Shown: positions 25,150 to 31,280, counted from the first letter of the stretch. The stretch is DNA of 32,469 nucleotides from Dactylosporangium sp. AC04546 (GCF_022095675.1 NZ_JAHYSG010000131.1:1-32469); one strand, 5' to 3'. Translations and numbers: made by a program. The notes: generated from the sequence alone by a model not told the origin.

Positions 25150-27747
25150 ATGAGCACCGCGATGCAGGTCCGGCTGCGGCACTGGCCGGGCATGAAGGTC
25201 TCCTGGCTCGGCGCCGGGGCGGTCGTCCACTCGGGGGACGAGCCGAGCCCGGGCGCGGCCCAGCTGGTGGTCTCCCCCCACGGCGGTTCCACCGAGTGCG
25301 CTGTCGTCATCAGCTCGCACACGGTCAAGCTGCAGCCCGCGATGGTCGAGGAACTGGCCGAGGTTCTGGCCAACGGTCTCCCCCGCGGATTCAGCGCGAT
25401 GCGCTTCGTCGCCTGGGACGGCGCCTGCGCCACCAACGAGCGGCCCGCCGCCGCCCACATGATCTCCATGCGGCTCGGCATCGACGTCATCGCCGCCGCC
25501 GGCCCGCTGCTCGGCGTGCCCGGCGGATCGCTGTTCGCGCCGATCGGCCGCGGCGAGCACCGCCCAGGGGGCTTCTGGCGGTTCCGCACCGGCACCAACC
25601 CGGTGCGCGTGGGCTGGCGCTTCCCGGCCCCGGCGTGGGAGGCCGACCTCAGCGCAGAGCTGCCCGAGCTGCCCGGCGACCTGGTGCTCGACCAGATCCC
25701 GGCCGGTCTGTGGCTGCACCGCCGTCGCGTGGGCAGCGTGACCGACCTGGCGTACTCGGTGCCGACCGACCACGCGCACCCGTCGCTCATCCTGTCGCAC
25801 CCCGGCGAGAAGCCGCTGCACCGCGAGGAGTTCGCGCACGCCGTCTCCGCGATCCCGGCGCTCGCCGCCGACCGCTGCGTCATCACGCCGTACGGGCAGC
25901 AGCCGCTGGCCGACGGTCCGGTGGGGCCGGTCGTGGCGGACGTGCTCGGGCGCGCGGTGCATGTGCGCACCGGCTTACCCCTGTGTGCGCCCGCCGGCCA
26001 GCGGGCCGTCGTCACCATCGACCAGAAGGGCCTGCCCCGCTGGCGCACGTTCGCCCGCGAGCTCTGGCACGCCCCGCGCAACGGCTCCCCGCGCACGGTC
26101 GACTGGGTCAACCCCTGCCCCGACCTGCTCGACAGCCCGGCCGGCGCGGCGACGTTCACGCTCGGCAGCGGCTGGGTGCTCGAGGTCGTCCAGGCCGGCG
26201 TGTGGATCCGCCCGGAGCACCTGACCGACCCGGCCGACTGGATCCGCGGGCTGCCGGTCGACGTGAACCGCTGCGCGATCGTGGTGGGCGCGCCCAACGC
26301 CGCCGAGGTGCCTCCGCCGGGGCACATGATCGCGGACGTCCTGGAGAAGTTGCCGGTCGACGCGCGGAAGCGCGCGTACATCGCCGTCCCGCGCGGCGCC
26401 GCCCCCACCGTCTTCGTGCTCGCCACCGCGCTGCGCGACTCGCTGCCCGAGCCGGGTGAGGTCGAGCTGGTCGGGCCGACGCCGCACACGCCGTCCTCGG
26501 CGCTGCCCGCGTACCCGGCCTCGACGACCGCCACGGGCTCGTTCCCCGCGGTCGACAACGGCACGACGCACGGGCGCAGCCGCCGCGGCGACGCCAACGG
26601 GCCCTACCTCGTCGACGGCCGCCCGGCCAACGGGCACCCGTCCGGCGCGCACCCGACGGTGTCCCGTCCGGCCTACGACGAGCGCGGCACGGCGTACGGC
26701 CAGCGCCCGCACGAGGACCGGCCGTACGACGAGCCCCGCACCAACGGCTTCGCGGCCCAGCACGGGCCCCGGGAGCCGCGCACGGGCGCGCTGCCGCCCA
26801 TGGACCGCACCGGCGCGATGCCCACGGTGCCCCCCATGGACCGCACGGGCAGCATGCCGCCCAAGGACCGCACCGGCGCCATGCCCACCGTGCCCCCCAT
26901 GGACCGCACCGGGGCGATGCCGCCCGTGGACCGCGACCGCACCGGGGCCATGCCGCCCCTGGAGCGGGACCGCACCGGGGCCATGCCGCCGGTGGACCGC
27001 GACCGGACGGGCCCGATGCCGCCCCTGGACCGGCCGGAGCCGCGCACCGGGGGCTTCCCCGAGCCGCGCACCGGCGCGTTCCCGGCGGCCGAGGCGACCG
27101 GGTCGTTCACGCCGGTCAGCCCGAACGGCGCGCACCGGCCGAGCAACGGCCGCCACCCGGCGGCCCCGCACGGCGGGCACCCGGCGGACACGTCGGCGTT
27201 CCCGCCCGCGAACGGCTACGCCGGCGCCCCCCGCAACGGCAACGGCAACGGTCACAACGGGTACGCCAACGGCCACGGCCACCCGGCGATGCACCCCGAG
27301 CTGCACGTCGCCCCGCCGCGCACGTTCCACCGCGAGGACCAGCCGATCGCGCCCGGGCCGAACGGGTCGCAGGGGTACAGCTTCGACGCCCCGAACTACG
27401 ACGAGCACCACTTCGACCTGCCCGTCCCGCCGAGCCGGCACCACGACGAGGCGACCGGCCGCATGCCGGCGCAGCGCGCGCCGATGCACGACGAGGGTGA
27501 TGACGACCGCGAGGAGGCGTCGTCGCCGAACACGGGCCGGGAGATCCGCTCGCACAGCAAGAAGGGCAAGACGACCCGCGCCGACGACAAGACGAGCACG
27601 CAGGAGCTCGACCGGCTGCTCGGGTTCTTCGACGAGATCCGCCGCGCGAAGGCGTGGGACGAGGACTCGAACTCGTCGGACCAGCAGGCCGAGCAGCGCG
27701 CCGCCGCCGGCCAGCCGCCCGCCGGCCCGCGTCGCGCCCGGCACTGA
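25150..27747 (+). CDS. Unknown 865-aa protein, three degenerate modules plus repeat tract
   Basis: Not recognised as a named family. Residues ~51-130, ~212-280 and ~350-416 look like three divergent copies of one alpha/beta module: a hydrophobic strand, an acidic helix, an (A/N)RC-type strand ending near P-Y-G or V-G-A, then a polar loop and an (I/V)AD(V)LG-type helix followed by V-x-V strand. The layout recalls the caspase-like or HExxH-free decoy segments in giant actinomycete surface proteins, but this is only a resemblance. Residues ~450-800 are low-complexity, with DRTGAMPP repeats at ~548-627 and Asn/Gly/His-rich runs. The C-terminus has a conserved-looking TQELDRLLGFFDEIRRAKAWDED helix (~820-843). 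No signal peptide or membrane helix. ATG 25150 follows GAGAGG. Confidence 0.75.
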   Translation: MSTAMQVRLRHWPGMKVSWLGAGAVVHSGDEPSPGAAQLVVSPHGGSTECAVVISSHTVKLQPAMVEELAEVLANGLPRGFSAMRFVAWDGACATNERPAAAHMISMRLGIDVIAAAGPLLGVPGGSLFAPIGRGEHRPGGFWRFRTGTNPVRVGWRFPAPAWEADLSAELPELPGDLVLDQIPAGLWLHRRRVGSVTDLAYSVPTDHAHPSLILSHPGEKPLHREEFAHAVSAIPALAADRCVITPYGQQPLADGPVGPVVADVLGRAVHVRTGLPLCAPAGQRAVVTIDQKGLPRWRTFARELWHAPRNGSPRTVDWVNPCPDLLDSPAGAATFTLGSGWVLEVVQAGVWIRPEHLTDPADWIRGLPVDVNRCAIVVGAPNAAEVPPPGHMIADVLEKLPVDARKRAYIAVPRGAAPTVFVLATALRDSLPEPGEVELVGPTPHTPSSALPAYPASTTATGSFPAVDNGTTHGRSRRGDANGPYLVDGRPANGHPSGAHPTVSRPAYDERGTAYGQRPHEDRPYDEPRTNGFAAQHGPREPRTGALPPMDRTGAMPTVPPMDRTGSMPPKDRTGAMPTVPPMDRTGAMPPVDRDRTGAMPPLERDRTGAMPPVDRDRTGPMPPLDRPEPRTGGFPEPRTGAFPAAEATGSFTPVSPNGAHRPSNGRHPAAPHGGHPADTSAFPPANGYAGAPRNGNGNGHNGYANGHGHPAMHPELHVAPPRTFHREDQPIAPGPNGSQGYSFDAPNYDEHHFDLPVPPSRHHDEATGRMPAQRAPMHDEGDDDREEASSPNTGREIRSHSKKGKTTRADDKTSTQELDRLLGFFDEIRRAKAWDEDSNSSDQQAEQRAAAGQPPAGPRRARH
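26797..27030 (+). repeat. Coding tandem repeat, DRTGAMPP units
   Basis: About eight degenerate copies encoding (P)P-x-(D/E)R-(DR)-TG-x-MP. DNA copies share CCATGGACCGCACCGG-like cores. Unit lengths alternate between 9 and 12 codons (with or without a PTV or DR insertion), which points to expansion by slippage or recombination. Confidence 0.85.
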
Positions 27748-27761
27748 CCGTCGACCGACGA

Positions 27762-27793
27762 ACGGCCCGTTCCCCACAAGGGGGACGGGCCGT
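27762..27793 (+). terminator. Terminator after the 865-aa protein gene
   Basis: A 14-bp stem (27762-27775 with 27780-27793, one G-U) and ACAA loop, 15 nt after the stop codon. No U-run follows. It overlaps the -35 position of the next gene's promoter. Confidence 0.75.
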
Positions 27794-27815
27794 CGGCGTA
27801 TTCAGGACAATTGTT

Positions 27816-27821
27816 TAGGAT
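27816..27821 (+). promoter_or_regulatory. -10 box TAGGAT, leaderless glycosyltransferase gene
   Basis: TAGGAT, then 6 nt, then GTG 27828, the same hexamer as before the aldo/keto reductase gene. No Shine-Dalgarno is present. Confidence 0.55.
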
Positions 27822-27827
27822 CGCACG

Positions 27828-28736
27828 GTGCTCGACATCATGTTGCCGCACTACGGCGACCTGCGACTGCTGAAGCTCGCCGTCGACAGCGTGCTCGCCC
27901 AGACCGACGACCGCTGGCGGCTGACCGTCTTCGACGACAACCCCGCGGGGCGGCACGAGGAGGTGCCGGCGTTCTTCGCGGCGCTGGACGACCCGCGCGT
28001 GCGGTACCACCGGAATCCCGAGAATCTCGGCATCACCCGAAACTTCCAGCAGTGCATCGACCAGGCAACCGAGCCGTTCATGGTCATCATGGGTTGTGAC
28101 GACGTGATGCTGCCCGGCTACGTGGCGCGGGTCCACCAGCTGGTCGAGGCGCACCCCGACGCGGTGCTCGTGCAGCCGGGCGTGGAGGTCATCGACGGCG
28201 GCGGTGCCGTGGTCAAGACGCTCGTCGACTCGACGAAGCGGCGCGTGTACGCCCCGAAGTTCACGGGCACGCTGGTGATGACCGGCGAGGAGCTCGCGGT
28301 GAGCCTGCTGCGGGGCAACTGGCTGTACTTCCCGTCGCTCGCCTGGCGCACGTCGGAGATGCAGGCGGTCGGCTTCGACGCGTCCCTGTCGGTGATCCAG
28401 GACCTGGCGCTCATCCTCAACCTGGTGGTGCGGGGCGGTTCGCTGGTCGCCGACGACACGCTCTGCTTCCAGTACCGCCGCCACAACGACAGCCTCTCCG
28501 CCTCCTCCGCCGTCACCGGCAACCGGTTCAGCGAGGCCCGTAACTTCTTCCTGGGCGCCGCGGCACGCATGGAGGCGCACGGCTGGCCGCGGGCGGCCAA
28601 GGCGGCCCGCTGGCACCTCTCGTCGCGCATCCACGCGCTCACGATGCTGCCGGCGGCCGCCAAGCAGCGCAGTGGCAGCAGCGTGCGGGTGCTCACGCGG
28701 TACGCCTTCGGCCCGCCCCGTCAGACGTCCAGGTAA
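27828..28736 (+). CDS. Family 2 glycosyltransferase
   Basis: A 302-aa GT-A fold glycosyltransferase. The N-terminal MLDIMLPHYGDLRLLKLAVDSVLAQTDDRWRLTVFDDN holds the nucleotide-binding strand-helix-strand and the first Asp pair (36-37). The metal-binding DXD equivalent is GCDDVML (Asp91-Asp92). NPENLGITRNFQQCIDQA is typical of GT2 enzymes. There is no membrane helix, so it is cytosolic or peripheral; donor and acceptor are unknown. It stands alone, with no polysaccharide cluster around it. Its last 16 bp overlap the convergent YCII gene. Apparently leaderless. Confidence 0.9.
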   Translation: MLDIMLPHYGDLRLLKLAVDSVLAQTDDRWRLTVFDDNPAGRHEEVPAFFAALDDPRVRYHRNPENLGITRNFQQCIDQATEPFMVIMGCDDVMLPGYVARVHQLVEAHPDAVLVQPGVEVIDGGGAVVKTLVDSTKRRVYAPKFTGTLVMTGEELAVSLLRGNWLYFPSLAWRTSEMQAVGFDASLSVIQDLALILNLVVRGGSLVADDTLCFQYRRHNDSLSASSAVTGNRFSEARNFFLGAAARMEAHGWPRAAKAARWHLSSRIHALTMLPAAAKQRSGSSVRVLTRYAFGPPRQTSR

Positions 28737-29059
28737 GGCCGGATCTCCACCGACCACCACGGCGCGGCCGGGTGACCGGCCGCGCACTCGATCGCCTCGT
28801 CGAGGTCGGCGCACTCGACCAGCTCGAACCCGCCGATCTGCTCCTTCGTCTCGGCGAACGGCCCGTCGGTCACGATGACCCGGCCGTCGCGCACCCGGAC
28901 CGTGCGCGCGTAGCGGGCCGGCCGCAGCCGCTGCCCGTCGTGCACGATGCCGCGCCGCGCCATGTCGGCCTGCCAGACGACGAAGTCGGGCGAGGCGACG
29001 ATGTCGTCGGGGCTCGGCTCGTCGGGGTTGTCGTCGCAGATGAGCATCAGGTACTTCAT
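28721..29059 (-). CDS. YCII/DGPF-domain protein
   Basis: A 112-aa protein of the YCII-related DGPF group. It has MKYLMLICDDNPDEPSPDDI, an RRGIVHDGQRLRPARYARTVRVRDGRVIVTDGPFAETKEQIGGFELVECADLDEAIECAAGHP core, and a C-terminal VEIRPYLDV. The DGPF-E-T-KE motif is diagnostic. Members are dimeric alpha-beta-barrels, often encoded with ECF sigma factors; none is adjacent here. Enzymatic function is unproven. ATG 29059 gives the canonical start. The 3' end overlaps the glycosyltransferase gene by 16 bp. Confidence 0.9.
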   Translation of the reverse strand: MKYLMLICDDNPDEPSPDDIVASPDFVVWQADMARRGIVHDGQRLRPARYARTVRVRDGRVIVTDGPFAETKEQIGGFELVECADLDEAIECAAGHPAAPWWSVEIRPYLDV

Positions 29060-29254
29060 GCACATCCGACGAACGGCGACTGTCGAAATCGACCGCGCAG
29101 GATCGTCGTCTCCACGAACCCGATCTTCTTGGAGATGATGATGATGTACCTCCCGATGCACGCGGCAACGGAACCGTCCGACCGGGAGCGGCGCGAGACG
29201 GACCGCCGGATGGGCGAACTCGCCCGCGGTGCCCGGCGGTGGTGGAACTGGCTG
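29060..29254. other. Spacer between YCII gene and tRNA array
   Basis: A plus-strand open frame starting at four consecutive ATG codons (29133-29144) behind GGAG runs into the antisense of the Ser tRNA. It is probably spurious. A GGGCGA/TCGCCC inverted repeat at 29212-29225 is the only structure downstream of the tRNA array; it has no U-run. Confidence 0.4.
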
Positions 29255-29340
29255 CGGGGAGGGTGGGAGTCGAACCCACACGGGCGTGAACCCAACGCCG
29301 TTTTCGAGACGGGTGCCGGCACCTATCGGCTGGCCTCCCC
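29255..29340 (-). tRNA. tRNA-Ser(CGA), atypical
   Basis: An 86-nt class II tRNA. Acceptor stem of 7 bp (GGGGAGG/CCTCCCC) with discriminator G73; D-stem GCC/GGC; anticodon CGA in loop CTCGAAA; 17-nt variable arm; T-stem GTGGG/CCCAC with TTCGACT loop. Oddities: the acceptor-D linker is three nucleotides (CCA) and lacks the conserved U8; the 27-43 pair is a C-C mismatch. CCA is not encoded. It reads the serine codon UCG if functional. Confidence 0.8.
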
Positions 29341-29350
29341 CGGTCCTGCG

Positions 29351-29424
29351 CACCCTTGGAAGGATTCGAACCTCCGGCCTCCTCGTTCGTAGCGAGGCGC
29401 TCTACTCCGCTGAGCTACAAGGGC
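29351..29424 (-). tRNA. tRNA-Arg(ACG)
   Basis: A 74-nt class I tRNA with anticodon ACG in loop CTACGAA and a perfect 5-bp anticodon stem CCTCG/CGAGG. A20 in the D-loop and C35 are the arginine identity elements. The D-stem is GCTC/GAGC. The acceptor begins with a G1-U72 wobble (GCCCTTG/CAAGGGT); discriminator G. CCA is not encoded. Confidence 0.88.
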
Positions 29425-29454
29425 ATGGTGGTGCTGTGCGTGCGCTTCGTCGCG

Positions 29455-29539
29455 CGGAAAGTGAGGGGATCGAACCCCCGCGGGGTCTCCCCCGTCGACG
29501 GCTTAGCAAGCCGCAGCCTTACCTCTCGGCCAACTCTCC
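29455..29539 (-). tRNA. tRNA-Ser(GCT)
   Basis: An 85-nt class II tRNA. Acceptor GGAGAGT/ACTTTCC, discriminator G, U8 present, D-stem GCC/GGC, anticodon GCT in loop TTGCTAA, variable arm with a 5-bp stem CGGGG/CCCCG, T-loop TTCGATC. Structurally the soundest member of the array. CCA is not encoded. Confidence 0.88.
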
Positions 29540-29556
29540 AGTGGTGCCGTGGGACG

Positions 29557-29630
29557 TACCCGGAAGAGGATTCGAACCTCCACTGTCCTGGCCCTGAACC
29601 AGGTGCCTCCTGCCGTTGGGCTATCCGGGC
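29557..29630 (-). tRNA. Class I tRNA with CAG anticodon (Leu codon CUG), unusual
   Basis: A 74-nt tRNA with perfect anticodon stem CCTGG/CCAGG and loop TTCAGGG, so the anticodon is CAG (leucine CUG in the standard code). The variable loop is only 5 nt (ACAGT), unlike normal bacterial tRNA-Leu, which has a long arm. Acceptor GCCCGGA/TCCGGGT with G1-U72 wobble; discriminator A73, as leucine tRNAs have. The D-arm (GCCC...AGGC) has an enlarged loop. T-stem GGAGG/CCTCT. No encoded CCA. Its body resembles the CAA tRNA at 30177-30250. The amino acid it carries is uncertain. Confidence 0.8.
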
Positions 29631-29633
29631 GTG

Positions 29634-29672
29634 CGGGGCTCGGCGGGCGGTAGCAGGACCCGCCGAGCCCCG
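29634..29672 (-). terminator. 14-bp hairpin between HNH gene and tRNA(CAG)
   Basis: A perfect stem 29634-29647 with 29659-29672 and an 11-nt loop. It starts 2 nt after the HNH stop codon and ends 3 nt before the tRNA 5' end. No U-run follows. It may terminate HNH transcription or serve as a processing structure for a joint transcript. Confidence 0.6.
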
Positions 29673-29674
29673 AT

Positions 29675-30118
29675 TCAACGCTGGGCGAGCGAGGCCCACG
29701 TCGGAGTCGACGGCTGGACCCGCAGCACCATGCCCGCTTCGACGGGGGTGCGGTCGCCCTTGCGCTGGTTGCAGGCCGTGCAGGCCGCAACCGTGTTCTT
29801 CCAGGTGTTCCGCCCGCCCCGCGAGCGGGGCAGGATGTGGTCGATGGTCGTGGCCTCGCGGCCGCAGTAGCCGCAACGGTGGCCGTCGCGGGCGTGAACG
29901 CCCGCACGCGACCAGGCCGGGCCGGCGCCGAAGCGCCAACGCGTCACCACGAAGCTGACGAGCCGCACCACCCGCGGGAGCGGGTAGACCCCGATCAACC
30001 GGTCCGGCTCCGCCTCGTGCACGACGGCCACCTCACGCAGCAGCATGCGGATGGCGTGGCGGAGTGAGACCCGGTGCAGGGGTCCGAGGTCGGCGTTGAG
30101 CACGAGAACCGCGGTCAC
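29675..30118 (-). CDS. HNH endonuclease inside a tRNA array
   Basis: A 147-aa protein of the actinobacterial VLVLNA-type HNH family (HNH_5-like). The N-terminal ~65 residues are MTAVLVLNADLGPLHRVSLRHAIRML...RVVRLVSFVVTRWRF. The nuclease finger has zinc-binding C82-x2-C85 and C113-x2-C116, catalytic D93-H94 (ATTIDHILPRSRGG), and the N-T-V-A-A-C-x-x-C-N-x-x-K-G-D-R-T-P end. It should nick or cut DNA; the target is unknown. GTG 30118 has GGGAGGAGG 4 nt upstream, so translation is efficient. It lies between the CAA and CAG tRNAs on the same strand, as homing-type HNH genes do in phage tRNA clusters. However, close relatives of this family are also ordinary chromosomal genes. Confidence 0.9.
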   Translation of the reverse strand: MTAVLVLNADLGPLHRVSLRHAIRMLLREVAVVHEAEPDRLIGVYPLPRVVRLVSFVVTRWRFGAGPAWSRAGVHARDGHRCGYCGREATTIDHILPRSRGGRNTWKNTVAACTACNQRKGDRTPVEAGMVLRVQPSTPTWASLAQR

Positions 30119-30136
30119 CGGGCCTCCTCCCTTCCT

Positions 30137-30165
30137 GTCGTACCGAGTGCCAGGTGTTGCACCAA
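30137..30165 (-). promoter_or_regulatory. Promoter candidate for HNH gene, TTGGTG-N17-TACGAC
   Basis: -35 at 30165-30160 and -10 at 30142-30137 on the minus strand, 17-bp spacer, about 18 nt before the GTG. It lies just downstream of the CAA tRNA. Confidence 0.35.
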
Positions 30166-30176
30166 ACGATCTTGCG

Positions 30177-30250
30177 TACCGTGGGCGGGCCTCGAACCCG
30201 CACTGACCCCGCTTTGAACGGGGCGCCTCTGCCGATTGGGCTACCGCGGC
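30177..30250 (-). tRNA. Class I tRNA with CAA anticodon (Leu codon UUG), unusual
   Basis: A 74-nt tRNA with perfect anticodon stem CCCCG/CGGGG and loop TTCAAAG, anticodon CAA (leucine UUG). It has a 5-nt variable loop (TCAGT) instead of a class II arm, G1-U72 wobble, a C5-A68 mismatch in the acceptor stem, and discriminator A73. T-arm GCGGG/CCCGC is perfect with loop TTCGAGG. No encoded CCA. It shares D-arm, variable loop and end bases with the CAG tRNA, so the two are probably paralogues. Confidence 0.78.
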
Positions 30251-30286
30251 ATGTATCGAATGGAATTGTCAAAGAACAATGGAATG
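30251..30286 (-). other. AT-rich spacer between CAA and Trp tRNAs
   Basis: Strikingly AT-rich for this genome. It contains a 5-bp inverted repeat ATTGT/ACAAT (30265-30269 with 30276-30280) and, on the minus strand, TTGACA, which is too close to the tRNA to be a normal -35. It may be a foreign remnant or a processing spacer. Confidence 0.35.
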
Positions 30287-30359
30287 CACGGGCGGCAGGA
30301 ATCGAACCCGCAACCGTCGGATTTGGAGGCCGGTGCTCTACCAGTTGAGCTACACCCGT
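30287..30359 (-). tRNA. tRNA-Trp(CCA)-like with defective anticodon stem
   Basis: A 73-nt tRNA. Acceptor ACGGGTG/CGCCCGT, G73 (as in tRNA-Trp), D-stem GCTC/GAGC, T-stem GCGGG/CCTGC, anticodon CCA in loop CTCCAAA. The anticodon stem CCGGC/TCCGA pairs only at its three middle positions; 31-39 (C-T) and 27-43 (C-A) are mismatched, where normal tRNA-Trp has CCGGT/ACCGG. It may be a degenerate gene or a tRNA with altered decoding. No encoded CCA. Confidence 0.75.
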
Positions 30360-30377
30360 ATGTGTTCATGTCGCACG

Positions 30378-30409
30378 AAAAAGCCGCCCGATGCTTCACC
30401 GGGCGGCTT
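30378..30409 (-). terminator. Intrinsic terminator of the small gene
   Basis: A 10-bp perfect stem (30381-30390 with 30400-30409) and 9-nt loop, followed on the minus strand by a U-run at 30382-30378. It ends the small-gene transcript 18 nt before the Trp-type tRNA, so readthrough or a hidden promoter must supply the tRNAs. Confidence 0.85.
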
Positions 30410-30424
30410 CGAGGCAGGCTGGAC

Positions 30425-30574
30425 CTAGCCTCGCCACCGTCCGGGGCGCAGCGACAACTCGCCGGTCAGACCGCTGACCAGCGCGAATCCGGGACGTGAC
30501 CGCCAACTGCGGGACAGGGCGGCTCGACCGAGCGGCGCGCTCGCCGTCAGCCATAGCTTCTTGTGCCCGTTCAT
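30425..30574 (-). CDS. Small basic protein, 49 aa, hypothetical
   Basis: A 49-codon frame beginning MNGHKKLWLTASAPLGRAALSRSW and ending TGELSLRPGRWRG. It is basic and has no Cys or long hydrophobic stretch. I do not recognise it. Support for a real gene: ATG 30574 has AGGAAGGGA at 7 nt, a well-spaced promoter (30626-30654) lies upstream, and an intrinsic terminator follows 15 nt after the stop. It is a complete unit beside the tRNA array. It might instead be a small RNA with chance coding capacity. Confidence 0.55.
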   Translation of the reverse strand: MNGHKKLWLTASAPLGRAALSRSWRSRPGFALVSGLTGELSLRPGRWRG

Positions 30575-30625
30575 CGGTGGTCCCTTCCTCTGCGTATCCT
30601 CGTCTGCGTGCCGTTGACGTATTCA

Positions 30626-30654
30626 AAGATACGACCCGGCCGGACGCGCGGCAA
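30626..30654 (-). promoter_or_regulatory. Promoter of the small gene, TTGCCG-N17-TATCTT
   Basis: Minus strand -35 TTGCCG (30654-30649), 17-bp spacer, -10 TATCTT (30631-30626), about 50 nt before the ATG at 30574. The surrounding sequence is AT-rich relative to the window. Confidence 0.6.
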
Positions 30655-30662
30655 GAGATTAA

Positions 30663-31280
30663 TCAAGCGGCCGTGTAATGCGCCAGGTAGAGGTTCATCT
30701 CGTCGGTGGACTCGTCGCCCTCGTTGACGCTGAACCAGAGCGAGTTCTCCAGCCAGAAGCGGTGGATGAACTGCTCGAAGCCGTCGGCCGCGCGGACCAT
30801 GTTGGCGATCAGGGTCGCGCGGTCGACCTCCTCCAGGCCGACGATCTCCAGCAGCCACGGGGAGGCGATCACGAACGGCTGCTCGCCCGGGCGCAGGTAG
30901 AGGTACCAGATGACCGCGTCCTGCTGATCGCGCAGGAACCGCACCAGCTGTGCGGTGGGCTCGACCGGGCTCGGGACCGGGCGGGGCGCGAGGTCGAAGT
31001 CGCAGCCCGTGCACGACGGGATCGCGTCCATGAGCAGCTGGCTGCTCATGAACCGCTTGAACGCGGCCGGCAGCTCGACGTGCTGCGAGAGGGCGCCGAC
31101 CTCCATGGCCCGCAGCGGGTCGTGCGCTGCGTCGGGGACGAGCCACGAGAACGTCCCGTCGTGGCGGGACTCGTCGACGACCGGCAGGCTCTCCGTGGGG
31201 TAGAGCTCGTACGTGCCCATGCTCTCCCGGGCGCTGCCCAGGTCGGTGCCCCACCAGCCGTGCGGGAAGTCGATCGTCAT
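30663..31280 (-). CDS. Hypothetical protein, possibly SUKH-like
   Basis: A 205-aa cytosolic protein without signal or membrane helix. The stretch VGALSQHVELPAAFKRFMSSQLLMDAIPSCTGCDFDL recalls the LP-x-x-(Y/F)-x-x-F start of SMI1/KNR4 (SUKH) proteins, and the aromatic-rich later part (VIWYLYLRPGEQPFVIASPWLLEIV...FWLENSLWFSVNEGDE) also fits an alpha/beta SUKH layout. SUKH proteins include many toxin-immunity proteins, but no toxin gene is adjacent, so this role is not supported here. ATG 31280 has no Shine-Dalgarno and is preceded by TACCGT at 7 nt, suggesting leaderless translation. Confidence 0.75.
   Translation of the reverse strand: MTIDFPHGWWGTDLGSARESMGTYELYPTESLPVVDESRHDGTFSWLVPDAAHDPLRAMEVGALSQHVELPAAFKRFMSSQLLMDAIPSCTGCDFDLAPRPVPSPVEPTAQLVRFLRDQQDAVIWYLYLRPGEQPFVIASPWLLEIVGLEEVDRATLIANMVRAADGFEQFIHRFWLENSLWFSVNEGDESTDEMNLYLAHYTAA

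Noticed and set aside
26797..27030. Possible CRISPR-like repeat array
   Set aside because: The repeats are coding, keep frame, have no unique spacers and translate to DRTGAMPP units.
28721..28736. 16-bp convergent overlap of the glycosyltransferase and YCII genes as a regulatory antisense device
   Set aside because: Short tail-to-tail overlaps are common in compact genomes and nothing else points to regulation.
29133..29392. Plus-strand frame beginning with four ATG codons after GGAG
   Set aside because: It runs through the antisense of the Ser and Arg tRNA genes and ends there. The predicted residues over the tRNAs are the familiar spurious antisense-tRNA translation.
30663..31280. Immunity protein of a toxin-immunity pair
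   Set aside because: The SUKH resemblance is weak and no toxin, WXG100 or secretion gene is adjacent; left as hypothetical.
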